Source: Thermococcus sp.
GTDB lineage: Archaea; Methanobacteriota_B; Thermococci; Thermococcales; Thermococcaceae
DNA length: 11,910 bases
NCBI GenBank assembly: GCA_021160985.1
Contig: JAGHBN010000168.1
Span: 1 to 11,910, forward strand
Direction: 5' to 3'
Below the pieces are notes generated by a model. It did not search any database. It was not told the origin of the DNA and was given only the letters and a program-made list of their open reading frames with translations. The position numbers and the translations under genes were made by a program. Below, one piece after another: positions 1-5,477 of this stretch. Every line of letters starts with the position of its first letter. Within the stretch, counting starts at the first letter, position 1.

Positions 1-257
1 AACATTCCTTCTTCCTCGTACTTCCTGACGTCCCAGCCGAACCCGGCCATGTTCTGCCTTACCTGAACGGGATGTTCCTCAAGGGCAACGTAGATGCCGG
101 GCTCACCCATCTGGAGGCCGTTCCAGAGGAACTGCTGGCTGAATATCGTCTTCCCGGTTCCGGGCCCGCCGCTGAGAAGGACAGCGTTCCTCTCGGGAAT
201 CCCTCCGTGGAGAATTTCGTCCATTCCGGGGATCCCGGTCTTGACTTTCCTGACCAT
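1..257 (-). CDS. KaiC/RAD55-like RecA-superfamily ATPase, N-terminal part
   Basis: The gene runs off the left edge; 85 codons are visible. It begins MVRKVKTGIPGMDEILHGG, the usual opening of archaeal KaiC-domain proteins. Walker A (GGPGTGKT, residues 30-37) follows, then ALEEHP near residue 58, whose Glu pair lies where KaiC proteins carry their catalytic glutamates. The family comprises ATP-binding RecA-fold proteins of the cytoplasm, often with regulatory or signalling roles; the specific role here is unknown. The ATG at 257 is supported by a strong ribosome binding site (GGAGGTGA on the minus strand, about 263-270) five bases upstream. The promoter and a palindrome lie at 275-321. The gene is downstream of, and on the same strand as, the ABC cassette, so read-through from that operon is possible. 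Family assignment is firm; function is not. Confidence 0.9.
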   Translation of the reverse strand, partial: MVRKVKTGIPGMDEILHGGIPERNAVLLSGGPGTGKTIFSQQFLWNGLQMGEPGIYVALEEHPVQVRQNMAGFGWDVRKYEEEGM

Positions 258-274
258 GAGCGTCACCTCCTTTA

Positions 275-289
275 GTAACTTTTAGTTAC
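275..289. promoter_or_regulatory. Palindrome GTAACT-N3-AGTTAC, candidate operator
   Basis: The arms are perfect 6-bp inverted repeats around a 3-bp spacer (TTT on the plus strand). The site sits at and just downstream of the predicted transcription start of the KaiC-like gene, where a bound dimer would block initiation. On the minus strand TGGTAA is followed closely by AAAA. This partly recalls elements described for the Pyrococcus heat-shock repressor Phr (TTTA, TGGTAA, AAAA), but the TTTA element is not in its place, so assignment to Phr is only a guess. Confidence 0.5.
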
Positions 290-312
290 CATTTAGATTC
301 TATGCGGAAGGT

Positions 313-321
313 CTTAAAAAG
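313..321 (-). promoter_or_regulatory. TATA box of the KaiC-like gene
   Basis: The minus strand reads CTTTTTAAG. A transcription start about 25 bp downstream would fall near 290, giving a leader of about 34 nt that holds the palindrome at 275-289 and the ribosome binding site. The same T-run lies 35 bp beyond the stop of the PEGA gene (356) and could also act as its terminator. Confidence 0.6.
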
Positions 322-355
322 ATTACGGGGGGGCCGTTTGACTCAATGTCCAACC

Positions 356-1996
356 TCACCCACGCATTTTGGCAAACACAACGACAAGAGCCAGCAATGA
401 AAAAACCATCAGTGCCGGTTTCCAGTTTATTTCCTCCTGCCGCGACACAGTCCCCGTAACTTTGTTGACTTCGTGACTAGTTTTAACGGTATCTGTGGGG
501 GAAGGCGAAGTGGGCAACGGTTCTTTCATCAGGGAGACGTTGACCACGCTCACGTCACCCGCGCTAAGGGATACCACAAGCACGGCTTTCTCATAGCCGC
601 TTTTTTCTACGGTCACGCTGTAGTTGCCGGGAGCCAACGTGATGTTGCAGGGAGTGAAGCACTGTTCGCCACCCACAGTAACGGTAGCACCCTCCGGCGA
701 TGTTAAAATCCTCAAGACAGGCATCTGAACGAGTTCCAGGGAGATGGCCTGTGATTCTCCGGGTGCGAGCCCAACAAGGACGGAGCTTGGAAGATATCCA
801 GGAAGCAAAGCGGAAACGTTGTAGACACCTGCGGTCAGGTTCAGGGAGCAGGGAGAAGTACAGGTTACGTTCCCAATTCTCACCTCTGCCCCAGAAGGGA
901 CAGTGGTAATACTGAGGTTCGCCGGCAGAGGGCTAAGGGTGAGGTCAAGCAAAACGCTTTCGTTGGCGGGGACTGTCACGTTTTCAACGATGCCCCCGTA
1001 TCCGGGAAGAGACGCGCTGAGCGTGTAAACTCCCTCAGGAAGGACGAGTTTAATGGGACTTCTGCCAGAGAAAACCTCATTATTTCCCGCAAAGATTTTT
1101 AGGCTCGCGTTGGCAGGCTCGGTTAGAACTTCAAGCACCCCCGCCCCGGAGTGAACCGAAACAACGCGTGAGAGAGCAGATAGATCCGCATAAAGGGTTA
1201 CCTTCTTTTCAGCTGAATTCACGACGCCAGAGACAAAGGGACAGCCTCTCGCACCGATGGATACGTTGTAGGGACTCAGCTCAGGAGTGGACGGAAGGTG
1301 AACCACCATAGGAGTGAACCACTCCCCGAAGAGATGAAAGCCGTTGATGTAGACGGTAGCGTTGCAGGGTCTCGATGTTATCTCCACGGGGACGGAAGAT
1401 ACCGCGTTTTCAATATACGCGAAGGAACACCCGCCCTGTGAGCTCCAGCCGCCGCCTCCCTCAGAAATCCTGACGAGGCAGTATTTTTTGACACCCTCAT
1501 ACTCGGCGACCACAGGAATGCCGCTGGGAAGGAGGAGATATTCCCTTTCGCGACACGGCGAGAAGAGAACCGTCTCCATCAGGAGCGGCCTTGAAGGCCC
1601 CCTTGCCGAGCTCTCACCTTCACCCTCACTCCAATCAGGGGCCGCCATACACGGGGTCTTCTCGGAGTCTATTGAAGGCACCTCTCTGCCGGAAAGAAAG
1701 ACTGTGGCTGTCGAGAACCCGTTCAGGGACCTCTCCAGAAGCGACTCATCAACCCCAACCACAATAGGAGCACCACCCACGCTCACGTTGAAAACGAGAG
1801 CAACGTTTCCAACGGAGAGCTCAACGGGCCAGTCCCCTTCACTCAGGTTCAGCACGACAGGGGCCACCGAGATCAGATTTCCAGCCCTTACCCGGCCGTC
1901 AAACTCAAAAAACACAGGGGTTGAAGATGCAGACGGCACCAAGAGCCCGCTAAATAAGACTGAGAGCAGAAGCAACCTCCTCCACGCTACCATCAT
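356..1996 (-). CDS. Secreted PEGA-repeat protein with C-terminal membrane anchor
   Basis: The 546-residue product has an N-terminal signal peptide (RR followed by LLLLSVLFSGLLVPSASS, to about residue 25). A region of unclear fold (about 26-200) is followed by PEGA-type beta repeats at about 287-355, 359-423 and 427-490, recognised by the recurring hydrophobic-PxGAxVxIG and LxxGxYxVxxxxPGY pattern. A degenerate fourth copy may lie at 201-271. A Ser/Thr/Pro-rich linker (about 493-520) leads to one TM helix (525-543) and a short basic tail, so the protein should sit outside the cell, anchored at its C terminus. Repeats 3 and 4 each carry a CxxPC pair (C379/C383 and C446/C450) at equivalent positions, probable small disulfides. 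Many N-glycosylation sequons are present. It is the last gene of the cassette. Its start lies 47 bp inside the ATPase gene behind a GGAGGGTGA site; ATG 1993 is an equally good start. PEGA domains are thought to bind surface polymers or proteins; the ligand is unknown. Confidence 0.85.
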   Translation of the reverse strand: MMVAWRRLLLLSVLFSGLLVPSASSTPVFFEFDGRVRAGNLISVAPVVLNLSEGDWPVELSVGNVALVFNVSVGGAPIVVGVDESLLERSLNGFSTATVFLSGREVPSIDSEKTPCMAAPDWSEGEGESSARGPSRPLLMETVLFSPCREREYLLLPSGIPVVAEYEGVKKYCLVRISEGGGGWSSQGGCSFAYIENAVSSVPVEITSRPCNATVYINGFHLFGEWFTPMVVHLPSTPELSPYNVSIGARGCPFVSGVVNSAEKKVTLYADLSALSRVVSVHSGAGVLEVLTEPANASLKIFAGNNEVFSGRSPIKLVLPEGVYTLSASLPGYGGIVENVTVPANESVLLDLTLSPLPANLSITTVPSGAEVRIGNVTCTSPCSLNLTAGVYNVSALLPGYLPSSVLVGLAPGESQAISLELVQMPVLRILTSPEGATVTVGGEQCFTPCNITLAPGNYSVTVEKSGYEKAVLVVSLSAGDVSVVNVSLMKEPLPTSPSPTDTVKTSHEVNKVTGTVSRQEEINWKPALMVFSLLALVVVFAKMRG

Positions 1997-2606
1997 GCTT
2001 CACCCTCCCTCCTGCTATGACTACCACCCTGTCCGCGAACTCAAGGAACGGCTTCCAGATGTGAGAAACCACAACAATAGACAGACCCTCAGAGGCAAAA
2101 CGCTTCAGCAGGCCGACGATTTCGGGTATCGCATCAAAATCAAGGTTCGCGAGCGGCTCATCCAGCAGGACAAGCTCCGGCTCCCCCACGAACGCAGATG
2201 CTATGCTCAACCGCTTCATCATTCCTGCCGAGTACGTGGAAATCCTCCTATCGAGAAAGCCCCCAAGTGAAAACGCCTCAATGATATCCGACGTAGACCC
2301 GCCCCTAATCTCAGCCAGGAACTCAAGCCACTCACGCCCCGTCCTGTGATTCGGTAGGGCAGGAGGGTCAAAAGACACACCAAACCTCTGTCTAACGTTC
2401 GCGTCGGCCCAGGGATCGCCCCCGAAGACCCGGATCACACCTTCAGTGGGCCTGTACGTTCCAGCACAGAGGTTCAGGAAGGTGCTCTTGCCTCCCCCGT
2501 TGGGCCCCAGGATTAAGGTAACGCCCTCACCAATTCCGATGCTCACCGAATCGAGCGCTGTTATGTGGCCAAAACGTTTTGTAAGGTGTTTTGTCCGGAT
2601 TATCAT
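1950..2606 (-). CDS. ABC transporter ATP-binding protein of the cassette
   Basis: This is a 218-residue nucleotide-binding domain with no extra domain. Walker A is GPNGGGKST (34-42), the signature is YSAGM (125-129), Walker B is LVLLDEP with Asp149/Glu150, and the switch His is 182. The Q-loop Gln seems replaced (SFDPPALP near residue 80), and the signature departs from LSGGQ, as often in ABC-2-type ATPases. It should power the permease encoded just upstream. ATG 2606 overlaps the stop of the preceding gene (ATGA) behind a GGGGGTG site; its 3' end overlaps the PEGA gene by 47 bp. The catalytic residues are intact, so the ATPase half of the transporter is not visibly degraded although the permease frame is broken. 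Confidence 0.9.
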   Translation of the reverse strand: MIIRTKHLTKRFGHITALDSVSIGIGEGVTLILGPNGGGKSTFLNLCAGTYRPTEGVIRVFGGDPWADANVRQRFGVSFDPPALPNHRTGREWLEFLAEIRGGSTSDIIEAFSLGGFLDRRISTYSAGMMKRLSIASAFVGEPELVLLDEPLANLDFDAIPEIVGLLKRFASEGLSIVVVSHIWKPFLEFADRVVVIAGGRVKHDGSVEEVASALSLI

Positions 2607-3022
2607 CGCCGCACCCCCGTAAGGACAAACAGGAGCGCAGATGTGCCGCCAATAAGGTACTCAATTGAAAGCGCCCTCGAAGAGGGGTAGCTCGCCATGC
2701 CCGAGATTGCCACCGAAGCCGGCGCCTCGGAAGACACCACAACGCAGTAAGGGCCCGAGTGGTTGAACTCAACGACCGCCCTGCCCGAGCCGACAAGCTC
2801 TGACGAGTAGATAAACCTGCTCTCCACAGGGTCGAAGAAAGCCACCGAATAGTTGCTCTGTCCGTTCATATTGAGGGCAAGAACTCTCGCAGAGGGAACG
2901 ACGGCACACGATGCATCTACTGCAAAGTCCGAGTAAGGCTTGGAAAGTTCAATGTGCTGGATGACGAGTGCCACCAGAGTGAAGACAGCTACAAGAAAAA
3001 GCGTGAGCCTGAAGAGCCTCAT
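2603..3022 (-). CDS. Small two-TM protein of the ABC cassette, unrecognised
   Basis: I do not recognise this 139-residue protein. It has a TM helix or uncleaved signal anchor at about 6-24, an exposed domain of about 90 residues, a second TM at about 117-136 and a final RR. The exposed part is beta-rich with two cysteines (C39, C93) that could form a disulfide, and sequons NYS and NHS, which suggests it faces outward. It lies between the permease and ATPase genes with ATGA overlaps at both ends (3019-3022, 2603-2606), and a GGAGGGATG site precedes ATG 3022. This position suggests a subunit or accessory of the transporter, or an immunity-like membrane protein; both are inference. Confidence 0.75.
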   Translation of the reverse strand: MRLFRLTLFLVAVFTLVALVIQHIELSKPYSDFAVDASCAVVPSARVLALNMNGQSNYSVAFFDPVESRFIYSSELVGSGRAVVEFNHSGPYCVVVSSEAPASVAISGMASYPSSRALSIEYLIGGTSALLFVLTGVRR

Positions 3023-3489
3023 TTGACATCCCTCCGTTCCACCACACAGACGGCCAGAGCTATGAGCAGGACAGGAAGAACAACGCAGGAGAGAAAAGCG
3101 GACGATAACAGGTGGGGAATCCAGCCTGAAAGAGCGATTTCAGAGGTGTAAGCCCTGAATATTGCAGTGTTGAGAACCCTAGGGGGCAGAAACGATGCCC
3201 CCAAAGAGTAGGGAACGTAGAGGGCGGAAAGTCCGGCCATTATCGAGACGAAGGTGTTGGGGGAGACCAGCGCCAGAATGGAAGAAATCGCAACGGCATA
3301 AAGGACAGCCAGAGTCCAGTAGAGGAGATACAACGGGAGCAGACCCCTGGAGAGAAAGGCATCAAGGATAAAGCCACCGGTATCTCCGAAGATGTAGGCA
3401 ACAGTCAGAATAAACGGGAGAAACGAGGCCGTGAACAGCAATACAAAAACTGCCAGAACCTTGGAGAGAACAAGCCTTTTCCTCCCCAC
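3019..3489 (-). CDS. C-terminal fragment of the cassette ABC-2 permease
   Basis: From the nominal GTG the frame gives 156 residues with four TM helices (about 10-34, 50-75, 79-101 and 127-150), which would be TM3-TM6 of the intact protein, and ends VVERRDVK. The frame is open further upstream to 3538, and the coding-like residues there belong to the permease. No ribosome binding site is seen before GTG 3489. Its stop overlaps the start of the next gene (ATGA), so translation of the downstream genes may depend on ribosomes passing or restarting at the frameshift. Confidence 0.7.
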   Translation of the reverse strand: MGRKRLVLSKVLAVFVLLFTASFLPFILTVAYIFGDTGGFILDAFLSRGLLPLYLLYWTLAVLYAVAISSILALVSPNTFVSIMAGLSALYVPYSLGASFLPPRVLNTAIFRAYTSEIALSGWIPHLLSSAFLSCVVLPVLLIALAVCVVERRDVK

Positions 3490-3526
3490 GGGTAGAGAGT
3501 AAACTGAAAGAGCAAAGCGAGTGTCT

Positions 3527-3790
3527 CTATCGTTTTCTCAGAACCAGAGACGACAGGAGGACGGCGGTCAGCATAAAAGACGTATACACCCTTTCGGACA
3601 GAAGGGGAACGCTGACCCCCATGGCCCGGTAGGAAAAAGCCACGAGAGAGTCCTCCCTAGGGGGAAACACCATAAAGTGATTTGATACCCTAATCCCCTC
3701 AATGAACAGGGAAGTGCCGATGAGCAGGAAACCAAAGGCAAACGCGGCGAGGTTAAGAGGGTCTCCAAGCTCCCAGCGAAGAATTTTCAT
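3527..3790 (-). CDS. N-terminal fragment of the cassette ABC-2 permease
   Basis: This frame of 87 residues starts MKILRWELGDPL, a typical cytosolic opening of ABC-2 permeases, and contains TM1 (about 13-31), an outer loop and TM2 (about 69-84). A strong AGGAGGTGG site (3796-3804) precedes ATG 3790, which overlaps the stop of the 335-residue exoprotein gene (ATGA). It stops just after TM2, where a permease would continue with the charged cytosolic loop, so it is unlikely to work alone. Confidence 0.75.
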   Translation of the reverse strand: MKILRWELGDPLNLAAFAFGFLLIGTSLFIEGIRVSNHFMVFPPREDSLVAFSYRAMGVSVPLLSERVYTSFMLTAVLLSSLVLRKR

Positions 3791-4794
3791 CTAATCCACC
3801 TCCTAAAGTCCCTAAAACCGACCGCAAAGGCGACAAGAACTGTGAAGGCAAAGTAGTATGTGAGGGGGCTGGTCGGCCTCTCTAACGAACGTTCCTCTGG
3901 AAACTCCACGTTGGTCGCGTAGAGGTTCCAGCCTTGAAGCCAGCGCTTGTCTGCGCCCTCAGCGAGGAATCTGCGGAGGGCCCTGGAGGCGTTCACGTCC
4001 TCCATGCTGGATCTGATAATCCCCATGAGGACGAATTCGGGAGGGGTTGCACTTAGGTCTGATGCTATCATAAGGCCGGTCGATGAGTCATAGAGCGCCG
4101 AGAACGAAGTTCCGCCGGAGCAGCTGTAGTTGGGGCCGCTGAGGCTGAACGGCACCACCTCGGATTCAAGATATATGAACGGCGGATGGAAGGTACGCAG
4201 GTATGTCAGGACTTCAAAGTCTTTATAGCGAGAGTAGCTCAGGTTCTCAACCCGCATCACCCAGTTTCCACCTTCTGGAACCGTGACGTTCAGGAGGAGC
4301 GCGCCGGGCTCAGGAGGGGCGGACGGATCAACGAAGAAGCTCGGCCTGGCAACGGGTGTGCCGTTTACGATGTAGGCCCCAGTCTCAAGGTCGAGCGTAA
4401 GAACTTCCGAGAACACCAGAACGCTCGCATTCGCGATGTCGGGACTTTCAATCACCACGTCATGGAGCTCAAGCCTGACGAGGATTCTAGCCGTCGTATT
4501 ATCCACAGAGAGGACTTTAAAGGAGAGGTAAGACGTCCCCATCGGCCAGAGAACGGTAACGTAGTTCTCACCCCGAGAAACGTTTAGGTAGCGAGAAAGC
4601 GCCTCAAAGGAGCGCTCGTTGAGCATATCAACTTTGACCATGATGTCGTTTATCCCAAAGCGGGCGTCCTCTGGGACGACAACGGTGTAGTTCACATAAG
4701 TTCCGGGCTTTAGCCAGAATGGAGCGGCAGACACCGGGGTGGTTCCCAGATAAAAGATTAGAAGGCAGAGGGCAAGCACCATCTTAGCCCGCAC
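3787..4794 (-). CDS. Secreted, C-terminally anchored exoprotein, unrecognised
   Basis: I do not recognise the family. The 335-residue product has a signal peptide (VLALCLLIFYLGTTPVSA, to about residue 23), a large extracellular beta-rich domain with many sequons (for example near residues 35, 71, 99, 122 and 144), one TM helix at about 311-327 and a basic cytosolic tail (FRDFRRWIR). There is a single cysteine in the mature domain (about 225). The start is GTG 4794, six bases after a GGTGA element; ATG 4782, four codons in, is too far from that site. It follows the small secreted gene by 15 bp, and its stop overlaps the permease start. Topology and linkage suggest an extracellular partner of the ABC transporter, for example for docking a secreted substrate; this is inference. 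Confidence 0.8.
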   Translation of the reverse strand: MRAKMVLALCLLIFYLGTTPVSAAPFWLKPGTYVNYTVVVPEDARFGINDIMVKVDMLNERSFEALSRYLNVSRGENYVTVLWPMGTSYLSFKVLSVDNTTARILVRLELHDVVIESPDIANASVLVFSEVLTLDLETGAYIVNGTPVARPSFFVDPSAPPEPGALLLNVTVPEGGNWVMRVENLSYSRYKDFEVLTYLRTFHPPFIYLESEVVPFSLSGPNYSCSGGTSFSALYDSSTGLMIASDLSATPPEFVLMGIIRSSMEDVNASRALRRFLAEGADKRWLQGWNLYATNVEFPEERSLERPTSPLTYYFAFTVLVAFAVGFRDFRRWIR

Positions 4795-4809
4795 GCGATG
4801 TCACCCGAG

Positions 4810-5214
4810 TCAGTGCTTGTAGAAGTGAGGAATCAACGCAAAGGCCTCTCCCTGATACCCGTTGTACCTCTCGTAGGGTATCTTTGTGTATGAAACCCTT
4901 GCTCCGGTGTATTTCACCACCTGGGACCTGTCCACCTTGACGCCCGACCAGTATGCAACATGCCTCACGGTTGAAGTGTCTACGGTTATTTTTCCATCGC
5001 ATATGTTTAACCATCCCGAGACGCTGGCCCAGACCCATTCATCCGGGGCCCACTGGGGGGTATCCCCATCGTAGTCGTACATCCTCGAACATCCAGACGA
5101 GGAAGGGACGGCCTTCGAGCTCCATGCCGATACGCTGGCCAGGGAAATCAAACTAACTAGGCAGAGGAGCAGGCTCAGTTTTACTGGCTTTTTCCTACGT
5201 GTCACCCCCATCAA
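4810..5214 (-). CDS. Small secreted Trp-rich protein, first gene of the ABC cassette
   Basis: I do not recognise this protein of 133-134 residues. A basic n-region (RRKKPVK), a hydrophobic core and a VSA cleavage site after about residue 30 form a clear signal peptide. The mature part of about 104 residues has no TM or anchor, six tryptophans (31, 54, 60, 62, 68, 89), many tyrosines and only two cysteines (C42, C72), which could make one disulfide. It ends HFYKH. As the only freely secreted product and the promoter-proximal gene, it could be the substrate, effector or signal of the cassette. The start may be TTG 5214 or, more likely, ATG 5211. There is no upstream ribosome binding site, but the promoter at 5244-5252 puts the transcription start about 10 nt away, so the mRNA is nearly leaderless. 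Confidence 0.75.
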   Translation of the reverse strand: MMGVTRRKKPVKLSLLLCLVSLISLASVSAWSSKAVPSSSGCSRMYDYDGDTPQWAPDEWVWASVSGWLNICDGKITVDTSTVRHVAYWSGVKVDRSQVVKYTGARVSYTKIPYERYNGYQGEAFALIPHFYKH

Positions 5215-5243
5215 AGGTGTTCATTGTATTGGCCGGAGTTAAC

Positions 5244-5252
5244 CATATAAGG
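5244..5252 (-). promoter_or_regulatory. Promoter of the ABC cassette operon (BRE and TATA box)
   Basis: The minus strand reads GCGAAAGCCTTATATGG, with a BRE-like GCGAAAG directly before TTATAT. Transcription about 25 bp downstream would start near 5222, just before the small secreted gene. One transcript could then cover all genes to 356. Confidence 0.65.
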
Positions 5253-5291
5253 CTTTCGCCAGATAAGAGTATCCAACAACTTATAGTGTAA

Positions 5292-5337
5292 AAGATGAAT
5301 CTTCTTGCAGGTGCAACAAGTGAATATTCAGCATCTT
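5292..5337. repeat. Imperfect inverted repeat in the 263-bp intergenic region
   Basis: Arms AAGATG (5292-5297) and CATCTT (5332-5337) flank further imperfect pairing, and TTGCA-GG-TGCAA (5305-5316) is a perfect inner inverted repeat. It could fold as a hairpin, be a protein site, or be an end of the inserted DNA. It lies between the cassette promoter and repeat copy 2. The rest of 5215-5477 holds only the two promoters and copy 2. Confidence 0.4.
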
Positions 5338-5405
5338 GTTTGATCCCACAGAAACAGAAAGGGGCCTATTCATCCCACACAATAAACCGGACCACCAAAC
5401 TGAAT

Positions 5406-5458
5406 TTTAATAACTTTTAGTTACCATTAAGATTTGATGGGAAAGGACTTAAAAGGTT
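5406..5458. repeat. 53-bp direct repeat, copy 2 (promoter duplication)
   Basis: It matches 271-323 at 44 of 53 positions without gaps. It contains the near-palindrome ATAACT-N3-AGTTAC (5410-5424, one arm base changed from copy 1) and a TATA element used here on the plus strand for the methyltransferase. Its left end abuts the cassette side. Confidence 0.85.
5448..5456 (+). promoter_or_regulatory. Promoter of the methyltransferase operon
   Basis: CTTAAAAGG is preceded by a purine-rich BRE-like GGGAAAGGA. ATG 5478 lies about 26 bp from the TATA centre, so the transcript should be leaderless. The element is nearly symmetric and could also fire on the minus strand toward the cassette. The palindrome at 5410-5424 lies just upstream. 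Confidence 0.65.
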
Positions 5459-5477
5459 ATGCCACCAAAAATCAACC

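Larger units (their letters stand above)
271..323. repeat. 53-bp direct repeat, copy 1 (promoter duplication)
   Basis: It aligns without gaps to 5406-5458, with 44 of 53 positions identical, including an 18-bp perfect block (276-293 with 5411-5428). It holds the palindrome and the TATA element that serve the KaiC-like gene on the minus strand. Its right end abuts the ABC cassette. Together with copy 2 it brackets the whole minus-strand operon. Confidence 0.85.
3019..3790 (-). pseudogene. ABC-2 permease split by a +1 frameshift
   Basis: Two consecutive reading frames make one normal ABC-2 permease if one base is skipped between about 3541 and 3527. The first frame ends LVLRKR-stop (TAG at 3527). 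The second is open upstream of its nominal GTG (3489) and reads ENDRDTRFALSVYSLPVG. This matches the cytosolic motif ITREREDRTLKVLMGHPVY of the other permease in this window at ER/DR, at R four residues on, and at PV. Deleting one A from the AAAA run (TTTT at 3533-3536 on the plus strand) gives LRNDRDTR; a +1 slip at CGA-TAG gives LRKRRDTR. The fused product would have 256 residues and six TM helices, normal for the family. GTG 3489 has no ribosome binding site, which argues against two genes. The cause may be real mutation, a base-calling error or programmed frameshifting. Confidence 0.85.

Noticed and set aside
1362..2270. Long plus-strand open frame (302 codons) opposite the PEGA and ATPase genes
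   Set aside because: The minus strand encodes clear Walker motifs and PEGA repeats here. The plus-strand product is low-complexity, without domain, promoter or ribosome binding site.
4810..5211. Possible lactococcin 972-like bacteriocin
   Set aside because: The operon layout and aromatic C terminus are suggestive, but I could not align the conserved residues, so no family claim is made.
5295..5420. 41-codon plus-strand ORF in the intergenic region
   Set aside because: It has no ribosome binding site, its only TATA-like element is about 10 bp upstream, it runs into repeat copy 2, and its composition is not protein-like.
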